From Micromonospora sp. WMMA1947 (GTDB lineage Bacteria > Actinomycetota > Actinomycetes > Mycobacteriales > Micromonosporaceae), in the NCBI RefSeq assembly GCF_027497355.1, contig NZ_CP114909.1, forward strand, positions 6,220,001 to 6,284,000: a DNA stretch of 64,000 nt. Reading direction: 5' to 3'. Below the pieces are notes generated by a model. It was not told the DNA's origin. It saw only the letters and a list, made by a program, of their open reading frames with translations, and made no database searches. This document shows, piece by piece, positions 1 to 9,027 of the stretch. Within the stretch, counting starts at the first letter, position 1; every line of letters starts with the position of its first letter. Both the position numbers and the translations under genes were made by a program.

Positions 1-1
1 G

Positions 2-1348
2 GCCGGGCCGAGCTGGCCGGTGCTGCGGCTGCCGCTGCTCGCGCTGTTCGCGGTCTTCCTGTGGCTGGCGTACCGGCTGACCCGCCGCCTGTTCTCCCCC
101 TGGCTCGCCGTCGCCGTGGTGGGCCTGCTCGCGCTCGGCTCGGAGCGGGTGGTCCGCGACCAGCTCACGGTGGTCGGCGGTCGCCCGGAGGTGAAGCCGG
201 CGGTGCTGGCGATGCTGCTGATCGCGGTCGCCCTCGGCGACCGGCGGATCCGGCACCACTGGCTGGCCACCGGCGCGTTCGGGCTGCTCGCCGGGCTGGC
301 CCTCTGGTCGGACTGGCTGATCGCGCCGTACCTGCTGGTGGCGGCCGTGGTGCTCGCGGTGGCGGTGCCCCGGGACCTGATCGGCTGGCCGGGCGTGCTG
401 CTGGTCGTGGGCTTCCTGGCCGGGATCGCCCCGGTGGTCAAGGACAACCTCGTCGCCCCGCCCGGACAGGACTCGCTGTCGGTGTTCCGCGAGATCAGCA
501 CCAAGGAGGGGGTCGCGCCGTCGCTCGCCGAGCGGCTGCGCGGCGGGCTGCTGGAGGGCGTGCCGCTGGCCTCCGGCATGTGCCCGATGGACGGCTGCGC
601 GCGCTGGGCGCAGTGGTTCGGCGTGCTCTACCCGGTGCTGCTGGTGGCCGCCGCCGCGCTCGGGCTGGTCGCCTACCGCCGGGCCGCCGACCACGCCGCG
701 CGGGTCCGGGCCGTGGCGATCATCGCCCTGGTCGTGGGCGCGGCGCTGACCCTTCTGGCGTACGTGCGCAGCCCGCTCGCCGCGACCGACCCGCTCGGCA
801 ACGCCCGCTACCTGTCGGTGCTCCAGATCTCGCTGCCGGCCGTGCTGTGGCCGCTCTGGCTGGCCGCCGCGCACGCGCTGCGGGCCACCGCCGGGTGGGC
901 GGCCCGGCTCGGCGGCGCCACGGCGGCGGTGGTGCTGGCCGCGCTGACCGCCGCCACGCTGGCCGGCACCGTGGCGTTCCTGGCCGGCGTGCCGGGCGTA
1001 CGGGACGAGGAACGCGCCGCCCGCCGCCTGGCCGACGCGGTGCGGGCGGCGGGTCTGCACGAGGTGTACGGGGACTACTGGACCTGCAACCGGATGATCT
1101 TCAACACCGGCGAGGCGGTGGCCTGCGGTGTGCTCGACGAACGGCTGACGCCGGGGCAGAACCGCTATCCGGCGTACTGGCGGCGGGTGGCGCGCGCGGA
1201 CCGGCCCGGGTACGTGCTGGCCGTCGGCTCCCCCGCCGAACGCACCCTGCGGCGGCTCCTGGGCGAGCGTGCCGACGCGGCGGTGGTGGCCGAGGTGGGT
1301 GGCAGTCGCGTGTACCACCCCGACCGTGCCGTGCGGCCGTGGCGCTGA
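2..1348 (+). CDS. Polytopic membrane protein, GT-C-like (5' end outside window)
   Basis: The reading frame is open from the first complete codon, so the true start lies upstream; the first in-window ATG-like start is at 20. The protein is mostly hydrophobic, with about eight to nine predicted membrane segments. A polar loop (KDNLVAPPGQDSLSVFREIS) follows the first group, and a soluble C-terminal part of about 110 residues contains Cys residues (YWTCNRM, VACGVL). This layout, several helices followed by an extracytoplasmic tail, resembles GT39/GT-C glycosyltransferases or related actinobacterial proteins of unknown function, but I see no certain catalytic DD/DE motif in the visible part. It is followed within 25 bases by yaaA, which has its own promoter-like box. 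Family assignment is tentative; membrane location is secure. Confidence 0.75.
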   Translation, partial: AGPSWPVLRLPLLALFAVFLWLAYRLTRRLFSPWLAVAVVGLLALGSERVVRDQLTVVGGRPEVKPAVLAMLLIAVALGDRRIRHHWLATGAFGLLAGLALWSDWLIAPYLLVAAVVLAVAVPRDLIGWPGVLLVVGFLAGIAPVVKDNLVAPPGQDSLSVFREISTKEGVAPSLAERLRGGLLEGVPLASGMCPMDGCARWAQWFGVLYPVLLVAAAALGLVAYRRAADHAARVRAVAIIALVVGAALTLLAYVRSPLAATDPLGNARYLSVLQISLPAVLWPLWLAAAHALRATAGWAARLGGATAAVVLAALTAATLAGTVAFLAGVPGVRDEERAARRLADAVRAAGLHEVYGDYWTCNRMIFNTGEAVACGVLDERLTPGQNRYPAYWRRVARADRPGYVLAVGSPAERTLRRLLGERADAAVVAEVGGSRVYHPDRAVRPWR

Positions 1349-1370
1349 GCCCGGCCCGTACGCTGTGCCG

Positions 1371-2168
1371 GTGCTCATCCTGCTGCCCCCGTCCGAGGGG
1401 AAGGCCGAGGCCGGCACCGGCCGCCGGCTGGACCTGTCCCGGCTGTCCCTGACCGAGCTGAACCCGGCCCGGGAGGCGGTCCTGACCGCGCTCGTCGACC
1501 TGTGCGCCGGGCCGGACGAGACGGCGGCCCGGACCGCGCTGGGCCTGACCGAGGGGCAGCGCGGCGAACTGCGGCGCAACGCCCGGCTGCGGGAGACGGC
1601 GACCGCACCGGCCGGGCGGCTCTACACCGGGGTGCTCTACGAGGCGCTCGGCCTGGACACGCTGCCGCCCGACGCGCAGCGGGCGGCCCGCCGCCAGGTG
1701 CTGATCAGCTCCGGCCTGTGGGGCGCGGTCCGCCTCGCCGACCGGATCCCGCCGTACCGCTGCCCGATCGGGGCGCGGCTGCCGGGGCTCGGGGCGCTGT
1801 CGGCGTACTGGCGGGAGGCGCTCGGCCCGGTGCTGGAGCCCGCCGCCGGACGCGGCCCGGTGCTGGACCTGCGCTCCGGGGCGTACGCGGCCACCTGGAC
1901 GCCGCGCGGCGCGCTCGCCGAACGCACGGTGACCGTACGGGTGCTCCACGAGCGGACCGTGGACGGCACGCCGACCCGGTCGGTGGTGAGTCACTTCAAC
2001 AAGGCGACGAAGGGCCGCCTGGTGCGGGACCTGCTGCTCGCCGACGCCCGGCCGCGCACCGCCGACGCGCTGGTGGGGGCGCTGCGGGAGCTGAAGTACA
2101 CGGTCGAGGAGGCGCCCCGGGCGACCGGCCGGCCCCGGCAGGTCGACCTGGTGGTCACCGAACTCTGA
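1371..2168 (+). CDS. yaaA: Peroxide stress protein YaaA (UPF0246/DUF328)
   Basis: The protein opens with LILLPPSEGK, the N-terminal signature of the YaaA/DUF328 family, and keeps the family's late block (VVSHFNKATKGRLVRDLL). Length (265 aa) fits. E. coli YaaA binds DNA and lowers free iron and oxidative damage during peroxide stress; the role here is taken from the family. A longer frame reaches upstream to 1269, but homologous sequence begins at LILLPP. GTG 1371 was chosen over GTG 1365 because a TACGCT box (1359-1364) ends exactly six bases before 1371, the leaderless arrangement found repeatedly in this window. GTG 1365 would begin right after that box. Confidence 0.85.
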   Translation: MLILLPPSEGKAEAGTGRRLDLSRLSLTELNPAREAVLTALVDLCAGPDETAARTALGLTEGQRGELRRNARLRETATAPAGRLYTGVLYEALGLDTLPPDAQRAARRQVLISSGLWGAVRLADRIPPYRCPIGARLPGLGALSAYWREALGPVLEPAAGRGPVLDLRSGAYAATWTPRGALAERTVTVRVLHERTVDGTPTRSVVSHFNKATKGRLVRDLLLADARPRTADALVGALRELKYTVEEAPRATGRPRQVDLVVTEL

Positions 2169-2275
2169 GGCGCGCGCTTCCCGCAAATTTTCCTCAAGGC
2201 TCGGGCGCAGCGGTTCCCGGTCCGGCGCTCGGCAGCGACGGTAGAGGTACCCCGACTCTGACCGAGGAGCGCGCC

Positions 2276-2923
2276 ATGCTCACCACGCTGCTCGACCGCC
2301 CGCGACCGTCGCCGCCGCCGCTGGACTGGCTGACCCTCACCGACGCCTTCGAGATCGCCTGCATGGTGCGCTGCACGCCGCCGCCGGCCGCCGACGTCCG
2401 CCGGCTCGACTCCGGACCGCACCGGGGTGGAATCGCCGAGTTCAACCGCGAGGACGCGGCGCAGCGGATGCGACAGCTGCTGGGACGCCTCGACGTACCT
2501 GTGGAACACGAGCTGACCACCGGTGGCCTGCGCCGCCGCTACGAGCTGCACCGGCTGTCTGTGCCGCCGCCGCACCGGGCGGCGTACGCGAATCTGCTGA
2601 CCGCGGGCTGGCGGCAGGGTCGCCGGGAACTGCTCGGCGGGCCGTTCCCCGGCGCCTCGACGGCGCGCCGGCTGTGGCGTCCCCGGCTGGCGGCGGCGGC
2701 CTGGCGGGCCGCGCTGCTGGCGGGCGGGCGGCACGTACGCCGGCACTGCCTCGGCATCCGGCTCGCCGACCGGGACCTGGCGGCGGTGCTGGTACGCGGC
2801 GCGGCGCTGCTGGACGTGCCGGCGGCGCTGCGGCCCGGTTCGGGCTGTTTCCTGGTGGTCGTGCCCAACGGCGAGCACCGGGAACGGATCACCGAGAGCG
2901 CGGAGCTGGCCCCGGCGAGCTGA
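2276..2923 (+). CDS. WhiA-like LAGLIDADG-fold protein lacking the HTH domain
   Basis: 215 aa, start ATG preceded by GAGGAG at a good distance. The order of recognisable elements parallels the N-terminal part of the sporulation regulator WhiA. There is a helix-rich block (EDAAQRMRQLLGRLDVPVE), a strand pair around TTGGLRRRYELHRL, then LAAAAWRAALLAGG, where WhiA has a similar AAWRGAFLAxGS segment, and finally a terminal strand pair ending VVPNGE. In WhiA this double LAGLIDADG-like region is followed by a DNA-binding HTH; here the protein ends about where that domain would begin. I infer a degenerate or stand-alone WhiA-N relative. It is not a homing endonuclease as far as I can see, since the acidic residues of the dodecapeptides are absent. 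The similarity is by eye only, so function remains unassigned. Confidence 0.7.
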   Translation: MLTTLLDRPRPSPPPLDWLTLTDAFEIACMVRCTPPPAADVRRLDSGPHRGGIAEFNREDAAQRMRQLLGRLDVPVEHELTTGGLRRRYELHRLSVPPPHRAAYANLLTAGWRQGRRELLGGPFPGASTARRLWRPRLAAAAWRAALLAGGRHVRRHCLGIRLADRDLAAVLVRGAALLDVPAALRPGSGCFLVVVPNGEHRERITESAELAPAS

Positions 2924-3003
2924 CCGGCCCGGTGCGGGCGCTCGGCGGTGCCCGCACCGTGCGGGCTTGCGCCGCGACGGGTGCACGGCGCAGAGTGCAG
3001 CCC

Positions 3004-3945
3004 GTGAGCCGACACTGGCCTGTGCGCGCCGCCGCCCCGCTCGTGCTGGTGCTGCTGCTCGTCGCCGGGCTGGCCGCATGCCGGGACGAGCCGTCCGAGC
3101 CGACCCGGATCCGCATCGCCACCGGCAGCCCGACCGCCGTCTACCACGCCTTCGGCCAGTCGCTGGCGTCCCTGCTCAACCGGGAGGTGCCCGGCGTACG
3201 GGCCGAGGTGGTGGTCACCGCCGCGTCGGCGCAGAACGTCCGGCTGGTCGGCGCCAGGGAGGCGGAGCTGGGCTTCACCCAGGCCGACGTGCTGCCGCCA
3301 CGCGAGCCCGAGCACCCGTCGGTGCTCGCCGTGGCCCGGGTCTACGACGACCTGCTGCACCTGGTCACCCGCGCCGGCGGGCCGATCCGCACACTCGGCG
3401 ACCTGCGCGGCCGGCGGGTGTCGGTGGGCGCCGACGGCTCCGGTACCGAGATCACCGCCAGCCGTCTGCTGGAGGTGGCCCAGCTCGGCGGGAACCGGGT
3501 CCGCCAGGAGCACCTGGGGCTGGACGACTCGGTGGCGGCCCTGCGGGAGGGGCGGATCGACGCGTTCTTCTTCTCCGGCGGGCTACCCGTACGCGGCGTC
3601 GCCGAGCTGGCCCAGCGGACCTCGCTGCGGATCGTGGACCTGGGCGACTGGACCGAGCCGCTGCGCCGGGCGTACGGGCAGGTCTACGTGACCCGGGACG
3701 TGCCGCGTTCGGTGTACCGGGCCGACCCGGTCAGCACCGTGGCGAACCCGAACTACCTGATCGTCCGCGCCGACCTGCCCGCCGCGCTGGTGCGGGAGGT
3801 GACCCGGCTGCTGATGGACCGCCGGCAGGAACTGGCCGCCGCACACCCGGCGGCGGGACGGATGAGTCCCCGGTCGGCGATCGTCACCACCCCGCTGCCG
3901 CTGCATCCGGGCGCGGCCCAGTGGTACCGCGCCGCGAAGCCCTGA
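3004..3945 (+). CDS. TAXI-family TRAP solute-binding lipoprotein
   Basis: 313 aa. The N-terminus is a lipoprotein signal peptide: positive residues, a leucine/valine core and lipobox LAAC with Cys26. The mature part begins with IRIATGSPTAVYHAFG, the typical opening of TAXI (TRAP-associated extracytoplasmic immunogenic) substrate-binding proteins, followed by VTAASAQNVRLV, GADGSGTEITA and DAFFFSGGLPV, all conserved positions in that family. Such proteins bind small organic acids or amino acids outside the membrane and normally feed a fused DctQM (4TM/12TM) permease. No TRAP permease gene is present in this window. It converges, with three bases between stop codons, on a histidine kinase gene, so the protein may act as the sensory binding partner of that kinase; this is inference from position only. 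Start GTG 3004 is chosen because it gives a complete signal peptide. Confidence 0.88.
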   Translation: MSRHWPVRAAAPLVLVLLLVAGLAACRDEPSEPTRIRIATGSPTAVYHAFGQSLASLLNREVPGVRAEVVVTAASAQNVRLVGAREAELGFTQADVLPPREPEHPSVLAVARVYDDLLHLVTRAGGPIRTLGDLRGRRVSVGADGSGTEITASRLLEVAQLGGNRVRQEHLGLDDSVAALREGRIDAFFFSGGLPVRGVAELAQRTSLRIVDLGDWTEPLRRAYGQVYVTRDVPRSVYRADPVSTVANPNYLIVRADLPAALVREVTRLLMDRRQELAAAHPAAGRMSPRSAIVTTPLPLHPGAAQWYRAAKP

Positions 3946-3948
3946 GGA

Positions 3949-5337
3949 TCAGCACCGCACCGGCACGTCGGCGGGCGCCGGGAACCACAGCTCGGCGACC
4001 AGGCCGCGGGGATCGCCCTGGCGCATGGTGAGCCGGCCGTCGGAGGCGTCCACGAGCACCGCCGCGATGGTCAGCCCCAGACCGGCGCCGTCCACGTTCT
4101 GCGCGTCCGGCGCCCGCCAGAACCGCTCGGTGGCCTGGTCGAGCTGACTCGCCGTCATGCCCGGACCGGTGTCGCTGACGGTCAGCACCGTCCCGCCGCC
4201 GTCGGCGCGTACGGTCACCGTCACCTCTCCCCCGGTTCCGCTGAACTTCACCGCGTTGTCGATCAGGGCGTCCAGCGCCTGGTCGATGGCGGTCGGCACG
4301 GTCCAGGCGTACACCGGCGCGCCCCCGGCGTCGAGGCGGAGCGTGACGTCGCGGTGCCGGGCCAGCGGCAACCAGGCCGACACCCGGGAGGCGGCGGTGG
4401 CGGTGGCGTCCACAGTCACCCGCTGGTTCTCCTCCCGCTCGGCGCGGGCCAGGGTGAGCAGCGCGTCGAGCACGGTGGCGAGCCGGTCGGTCTCCTCCAG
4501 CGCCAGCCGGTGCTCGGCGCGCCCGTCCGGGTCGGTCAGGCTCGGGCCCAGTTCCTCCACCCGCAGCCGCAGCGCGGTGAGCGGGTTGCGGAGCTGGTGG
4601 CTGGCGTGCGCGACGAAGGCGCGTTGCCGGTCCATCACGTCGGACACCGCGTCGGCCATGTCGTTGAAGCTGGTCGCCAGCCGGCGCAGCTCGGGCGGAC
4701 CGAGCCGGGCGCGGACCCGCGCGGTGCGGCGGCCCTCGGCGATCTCGTGGGTCACCGCGTCCAGCTCGGTGACCGGGCGCAGCACCCAGCCGGCCAGCCC
4801 GAACGCGGTCGAGACGCAGGCCAGCACCGCCAGCAGGCCGATGCCGGCGAGCAGCAGCCACCACACGGTGACGGTGCGGCGGACCCCGTCGGCCGGGCTG
4901 GTCGTGACGACGGCGCCGAGCACCTCGCCGCCGTCGTTGATCGGCACCGCCGTCACCACCGGGCCGCTGACCCAGGGCCAGACCGACTCCGGGCCGCTGA
5001 ACTGCTGCCCGGACAGCGCGGTGTCGAGCGCCGGCCCGCTGCCCGCGTCCGGCTCCCACCCGGACGAGGCCACCACGGTACGGCGTTCCCGGTCCACCAC
5101 CGCCGCGCCGATGCCGTAGAGCGCGTCGTAGGCGGCCAGTTCCCCGTCCAGCGGGCCGGGACCGCCGCCCCGCAACGCCGGCCCGGCCAGCGAGGCGAAG
5201 CGGGTGGCGTCGGCGAGGCGGTCGGCGCGTACCCGGTCGGTCTCCCGGGTCGCCAGCGTGGCCGCCAGCGGGGTCTCCAGGGCGATCAGGACCAGCACCA
5301 TCAGCAGCAGGTAGCTGATCACCAGCCGGCGGCGCAC
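3949..5337 (-). CDS. Sensor histidine kinase (HAMP-HisKA-HATPase)
   Basis: 462 aa. TM1 is at residues about 6-28 and TM2 at about 157-182, enclosing an extracytoplasmic sensor of about 125 residues. A HAMP linker follows (about 183-235), then the phospho-acceptor box with His247 (ASHQLRNPLTALRL). The ATPase domain shows an N box (DNAVKFS), G1 (DTGPGM) and G2 (GAGLGLTI). The protein therefore autophosphorylates and passes phosphate to the regulator encoded just upstream (ten bases between the genes, same strand, certainly one transcript). TctE/PrrB-like kinases have this architecture. The convergent TAXI binding protein gene suggests the signal could be a small carboxylate, which is not shown by the sequence. 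Confidence 0.93.
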   Translation of the reverse strand: MRRRLVISYLLLMVLVLIALETPLAATLATRETDRVRADRLADATRFASLAGPALRGGGPGPLDGELAAYDALYGIGAAVVDRERRTVVASSGWEPDAGSGPALDTALSGQQFSGPESVWPWVSGPVVTAVPINDGGEVLGAVVTTSPADGVRRTVTVWWLLLAGIGLLAVLACVSTAFGLAGWVLRPVTELDAVTHEIAEGRRTARVRARLGPPELRRLATSFNDMADAVSDVMDRQRAFVAHASHQLRNPLTALRLRVEELGPSLTDPDGRAEHRLALEETDRLATVLDALLTLARAEREENQRVTVDATATAASRVSAWLPLARHRDVTLRLDAGGAPVYAWTVPTAIDQALDALIDNAVKFSGTGGEVTVTVRADGGGTVLTVSDTGPGMTASQLDQATERFWRAPDAQNVDGAGLGLTIAAVLVDASDGRLTMRQGDPRGLVAELWFPAPADVPVRC

Positions 5338-5347
5338 GGCCCCCTCC

Positions 5348-6004
5348 TCACGCGTCGCGGAGCCGGTAGCCGACCCCGCGTACGGTCTCCACGAGCGTCG
5401 GGTCGCCGAGCTTGCCGCGCAGCGACCCGACGTGCACCTCCACGGTGTGCCGGTCGGCCCAGGTGGTGCCCCAGACGTCGAGCAGGATCCGCTCGCGCGG
5501 CACCGCCACCCCCGGCTGGCGGGCCAGGGACAACAGGATGTCGAACTCCTTGCGGGTGAGCGAGACGTCCCGGCCGGCCACCGTCACCGTCCGGCCGCCC
5601 ACGTCGATGCGGACCGTGCCGGCCTCGATCAGGCTGCGCTGCGGCGCGGTGTGTGCGGCCCGGCGCAGCACCGCCTCGATCCGCGCCTGCAACTCCACCA
5701 TCGAGAACGGCTTCACCACGTAGTCGTCGGCGCCCAGCCGCAGCCCCAGCACCCGGTCGCGTTCCTCGCCGCGCGCGGTCACCGCGATGATCCCGAGCCG
5801 GCTGCTGCGCCGCCGCAGCTCGCGGCACAGGTCGGTGCCGTCGCCGTCGGGCAGCCCCAGGTCGAGCAGCACCAGGTCGCAGGGGGCGGCGGAGAGCGCG
5901 GCGGCCACCGTCGCGGCGTGTTCCACCTGGTAGCCGCGCCTCGTCAGCGCGGACGACAACGCCGCGGCGACCCGGCGGTCGTCCTCGACCAGGAGGATCC
6001 GCAC
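5348..6004 (-). CDS. OmpR-family response regulator
   Basis: 218 aa. The receiver domain starts MRILLVEDDRRV, with acidic residues in VEDD, phospho-acceptor Asp48 in LVLLDLGLP, a conserved Thr in AVTARGE and Lys in VVKPFS. The C-terminal winged helix ends with the family signature TVEVHVGSLRGKL and VRGVGYRL. It is the first gene of a two-gene unit with the kinase at 3949-5337. Its targets cannot be read from the sequence; the facing TAXI lipoprotein gene is the obvious candidate. The divergent DUF952 gene begins 85 bases away. Confidence 0.95.
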   Translation of the reverse strand: MRILLVEDDRRVAAALSSALTRRGYQVEHAATVAAALSAAPCDLVLLDLGLPDGDGTDLCRELRRRSSRLGIIAVTARGEERDRVLGLRLGADDYVVKPFSMVELQARIEAVLRRAAHTAPQRSLIEAGTVRIDVGGRTVTVAGRDVSLTRKEFDILLSLARQPGVAVPRERILLDVWGTTWADRHTVEVHVGSLRGKLGDPTLVETVRGVGYRLRDA

Positions 6005-6088
6005 CCGTTGCCTCCCTCACTCGACGTGTTGCCCTGCGAATGGTGGCAGACGCGCCGCCGGGACGCGAGGCCGCTCTAGGCTGCTGCC

Positions 6089-6427
6089 GTGATCTACAAG
6101 ATTCTCTCCGACGACGAGTGGGCGCAGGCGCGGGCGGACGGACGGTTCGCCGGCACCGCGATGGACCGCCAGGACGGCTACGTCCACCTCTCCGCCGCCG
6201 ACCAGGTGGTGGAGACCGCCCGGCGCTTCTTCGCCGGGGTCACCGGCCTGACGGTGCTCGCTGTGGACGAGGCCCGGCTCGGTGACGCGCTGCGCTGGGA
6301 GGAGTCCCGCGGTGGCGCCCTGTTCCCGCACCTGTACGCGGCGCTGCCGGTGGACGCGGTCCTCGCCGCGCACCCGCTGCCGGCCGACCGGCCCGCCGCC
6401 GACGCGGTGGCCGAACTGCTCGGGTGA
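6089..6427 (+). CDS. DUF952 domain-containing protein
   Basis: 112 aa with the family's opening IYKI and its DGYVHLSAADQV block, FPHLYAALP near the centre and a short tail. DUF952 proteins are small cytoplasmic proteins of unknown activity, with a fold reminiscent of ADP-ribosyl-binding or transferase domains; no function is assigned. The start GTG has no Shine-Dalgarno, but a TAGGCT box at 6077-6082 lies six bases upstream, so the mRNA is probably leaderless. The ORF is complete, of normal family length, and stands alone between the divergent regulator and the sugar locus. Confidence 0.85.
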   Translation: MIYKILSDDEWAQARADGRFAGTAMDRQDGYVHLSAADQVVETARRFFAGVTGLTVLAVDEARLGDALRWEESRGGALFPHLYAALPVDAVLAAHPLPADRPAADAVAELLG

Positions 6428-6492
6428 GCGCTCGTTATGCTGCGTCGAGCCCGCCCGACGGCGCGACGCGCCCTGGCATGATGCGAGTTGAG

Positions 6493-7035
6493 ATGACTGA
6501 CAGCAACGACCGGTCCGCCTCCGTCTTCGTCCACCCGACGGCCGACGTGGAGGACGGCGCCCAGGTCGGGGACGGCACCAAGGTCTGGCACCTGGCGCAC
6601 ATCCGGTCCAGCGCCCAGGTCGGCGCCGGCTGCGTGATCGGCCGCAACGTCTACGTCGACGCGGGCGTCACCGTCGGCGACCTGGTGAAGATCCAGAACA
6701 ACGTCTCGGTCTACCAGGGCGTGACCATCGAGGACGAGGTGTTCGTGGGCCCGTGCGCGGTGTTCACGAACGACTTCCGGCCGCGCGCCCAGAATCCGGA
6801 CTGGACGATCACCCCGACGCTGGTCCGCCGGGGCGCGTCGATCGGCGCGAACGCCACGCTCGTGTGCGGCATCGAGGTCGGCGAGTACGCGATGATCGCG
6901 GCCGGCTCGGTGGTGACCCGCGACGTCAAGCCGTACCAGCTCGTGGCCGGCAACCCGGCCCGCCCGAAGGGCTGGGTCGACGCCAAGGGCGAGGTCATCT
7001 CCCGCGACGTCGACAACCCGCCGCAGCAGGGCTGA
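6493..7035 (+). CDS. wbpD: WbpD-type N-acetyltransferase (left-handed beta helix)
   Basis: 180 aa with repeated hexapeptides (VFVHPTADVEDGAQVGDGT, IGRNVYVDAGVTVGD, GASIGANATLVCG) that fold as a left-handed parallel beta helix. KIQNNVSVYQGVTIEDEVF and VFTNDFRPR match the WbpD/WlbB class, which N-acetylates the 3-amino group of UDP-GlcNAc3NA. It would be the fourth step towards UDP-diacetamido-mannuronate, with the other enzymes at 9.0, 17.3, 25.4 and 26.4 kb. A TATGCT box (6436-6441) could be its promoter. ATG 6493 is chosen because conserved sequence begins just after it; ATG 6478 is the alternative, and neither has a strong ribosome site. A hairpin terminator follows. Confidence 0.88.
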   Translation: MTDSNDRSASVFVHPTADVEDGAQVGDGTKVWHLAHIRSSAQVGAGCVIGRNVYVDAGVTVGDLVKIQNNVSVYQGVTIEDEVFVGPCAVFTNDFRPRAQNPDWTITPTLVRRGASIGANATLVCGIEVGEYAMIAAGSVVTRDVKPYQLVAGNPARPKGWVDAKGEVISRDVDNPPQQG

Positions 7036-7044
7036 ACGCGACGA

Positions 7045-7071
7045 GGGCGACGACCGCGCCGGTCGTCGCCC
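7045..7071 (+). terminator. Bidirectional hairpin between convergent genes
   Basis: An 11-base stem (GGGCGACGACC at 7045-7055 pairing with 7061-7071) encloses a five-base loop GCGCC. It lies between the stop of the acetyltransferase and the stop of the phosphotransferase on the other strand, so it can serve both. There is no U-tract, as is usual in this GC-rich DNA. Confidence 0.7.
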
Positions 7072-7086
7072 ACGCGTCGGTACGCC

Positions 7087-8841
7087 TCAGCCGCAGAGCC
7101 GGCCGATCTCGTCCCGGAACCGGTCCATCGGGTTCGACCCGGCCGGGCCGAGCAGGTACTCCTTCAGCTCCCGCCGCGCCCCGGCCATCGCGTCGTCAGC
7201 GGCCCGGGACACGTCGAGGATCTTCGCCAGCTCGCCGCAGTCCGCCGAGAGCAGGTACGCCGCCCGCGCGGTCGGGAACTGCCGCCGGAACTCGTCCTCG
7301 GGCAGGCCGGCCGGGTTGGCCACCACGTACGGGCGCTCGCTCTGCACGAAGTCGGAGACCACGCTGGACACGTCGCTGACCAGCAGGTCGGTGACGTTGA
7401 AGCAGTCGAACAGCCCCGGGGTGCGGCCGGTGACCACCAGGTGCGCGGCACCGTCCAGCGAGGACGGATCGGTCTCGGCGCCGGCAGCCTTGATCCGGGA
7501 CACGATCCGCTCGTGCACGGCGCGGGCCTTGGGCGAGCGTGTCCCGGTCAGCGGGTGCGGCTTGTAGATCACCCGCACGTCCCCGGCGGCGAGCAGACCG
7601 GACACGATCCGCTCCCCCATCAGCACCAGCGACGTGTGGTACGGGTCGTCGTCGAGCCAACCCTCCCAGGTGGGCGCGTACAGCACGGTGAAGCGGTGGT
7701 CGGCGGCCCCGGAACCGAACGTGTGCACCCCGGCCAGCTGCGGCCGGCCGATCTCCACGATGTCGCGGTCCAGCACGCCGACGTCGGCGCGGGCGTACCG
7801 TTCCCGCCCGGCCGGCCCGGCCACCCAGACCTCGTCGTACACCTTGCTGTACGGGTTGACGCTCGCCTGCTTGTCGCTGTCGCCGTGACCCACGAAGACG
7901 TGCTTGACGCCCGGCTCCCGCAGCAGGTGGATGTTGGCGCCGACGTTCGCGGCGTACAGCGCCACGCGCAGCGAACTCAGGTCCAGGTTCATGAAGTCCA
8001 CACCGGCCGGCACGCAGATCACCGGCAGCCGGGTGTCGGCGAGCTGCCCGAACGCGTCCGCGGCGCGCAGCAGCACGACCGCCCGGCGGCCGGTCGCCTC
8101 CACCGGGGCGAGCCACATGTTGGCCTGGTAGACGTCCTTGGCCGGGCCGGCGAAGTAGAGCGCCACCTCGGGCCGTTCCCGGGCCATCCAGTCGTGCACG
8201 GCGGGCAGCACACCCGGTGCCTTGCCCCGGCCGCGCAGCGCGGTGAGCGCCAGCACCGCGGCGGTGACCAGGCCGGCGGCGAGCGTGACCAGGCCGGTGA
8301 CCACCACCGGGGCGACCCGGTCGAGCGCGGCGGCCACCACCGCGGCCGGCACCAGCAGCACGTTCAGCAGCGGCATGCGCAGCCCGGCCAGCTGCCGCGC
8401 CCAGGCCGGCGGCACCGGGACCCGCCGCAGCGCGCCGAGGTCGATGTTGCGGGTGTACGCCGGGGGGTCGACCCGGCCGTCGATCACCTTGGTCACCGCG
8501 CCTGTGGCGACGGCCAGCGTCCACAGTGCGGCGGGCAGCAGCAGGACGGCGACGGTGCCCGCCACGCCGGGGCGCACCGCGGCGATCACCAGCAGCACCA
8601 CAGACAGGTCCCGCACCAGCCGCCGGAACGTCTCGCCGAGACCGGCCTTGTCGAGCAGCGTGGCGGTTCCGGTGTGCCGCCCGGCCAGGGCCAGCTCACC
8701 GGCGACGGCGGCCACGGCGGCCACCGCGTACGGGACCACCAGGCCGAGGACTCCGGCGAGGACCATGACCGCGTAGCCGAGGAGCGTCGCGCCGACCGCG
8801 GCGAGACCCTGCTGGCTGCGTACTCTGCTGAACAACGACAC
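7087..8841 (-). CDS. CDP-glycerol/ribitol phosphotransferase, TagF/TarL-like
   Basis: 584 aa from GTG 8841, which has AGGGAG just upstream; a longer frame to 8961 exists but starts without support. Residues about 15-205 hold five to six membrane helices in a region with no catalytic look. The C-terminal half is the glycerophosphotransferase domain with [42 protein letters not shown] and [15 protein letters not shown], the last two being nucleotide and acceptor site motifs of TagF-like enzymes. These enzymes add glycerol-P or ribitol-P from the CDP form to a lipid-linked wall teichoic acid primer. A paralogue with the same layout lies at 31803-33479. Polyol specificity cannot be read, but the CDP-ribitol-type enzyme nearby favours ribitol. 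Confidence 0.88.
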   Translation of the reverse strand: MSLFSRVRSQQGLAAVGATLLGYAVMVLAGVLGLVVPYAVAAVAAVAGELALAGRHTGTATLLDKAGLGETFRRLVRDLSVVLLVIAAVRPGVAGTVAVLLLPAALWTLAVATGAVTKVIDGRVDPPAYTRNIDLGALRRVPVPPAWARQLAGLRMPLLNVLLVPAAVVAAALDRVAPVVVTGLVTLAAGLVTAAVLALTALRGRGKAPGVLPAVHDWMARERPEVALYFAGPAKDVYQANMWLAPVEATGRRAVVLLRAADAFGQLADTRLPVICVPAGVDFMNLDLSSLRVALYAANVGANIHLLREPGVKHVFVGHGDSDKQASVNPYSKVYDEVWVAGPAGRERYARADVGVLDRDIVEIGRPQLAGVHTFGSGAADHRFTVLYAPTWEGWLDDDPYHTSLVLMGERIVSGLLAAGDVRVIYKPHPLTGTRSPKARAVHERIVSRIKAAGAETDPSSLDGAAHLVVTGRTPGLFDCFNVTDLLVSDVSSVVSDFVQSERPYVVANPAGLPEDEFRRQFPTARAAYLLSADCGELAKILDVSRAADDAMAGARRELKEYLLGPAGSNPMDRFRDEIGRLCG

Positions 8842-8981
8842 GCTCCCTGTCTGTCCCGCCGATGTCGGTCCGAGTCGATCTCCGACGGCTGCGACCCTAA
8901 ACGGGCCACATGACACAAGTATTGCCGGGGTGTCCGGCAGGTGAACTGCGGACGGCGTCATCCCGGCGACGGCATGCGACA

Positions 8982-9010
8982 GGCCCCGGCCGTTCGAGAC
9001 GGCCGGGGCC
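8982..9010 (-). terminator. Hairpin downstream of the UDP-sugar dehydrogenase
   Basis: An 11-base perfect stem (8982-8992 with 9000-9010, GGCCCCGGCCG) encloses a seven-base loop TTCGAGA. It follows the stop of the dehydrogenase gene and precedes the start of the phosphotransferase at 8841, so it probably separates two transcription units on the minus strand. Confidence 0.7.
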
Positions 9011-9027
9011 CGTGAAGCCGGTAGGGG

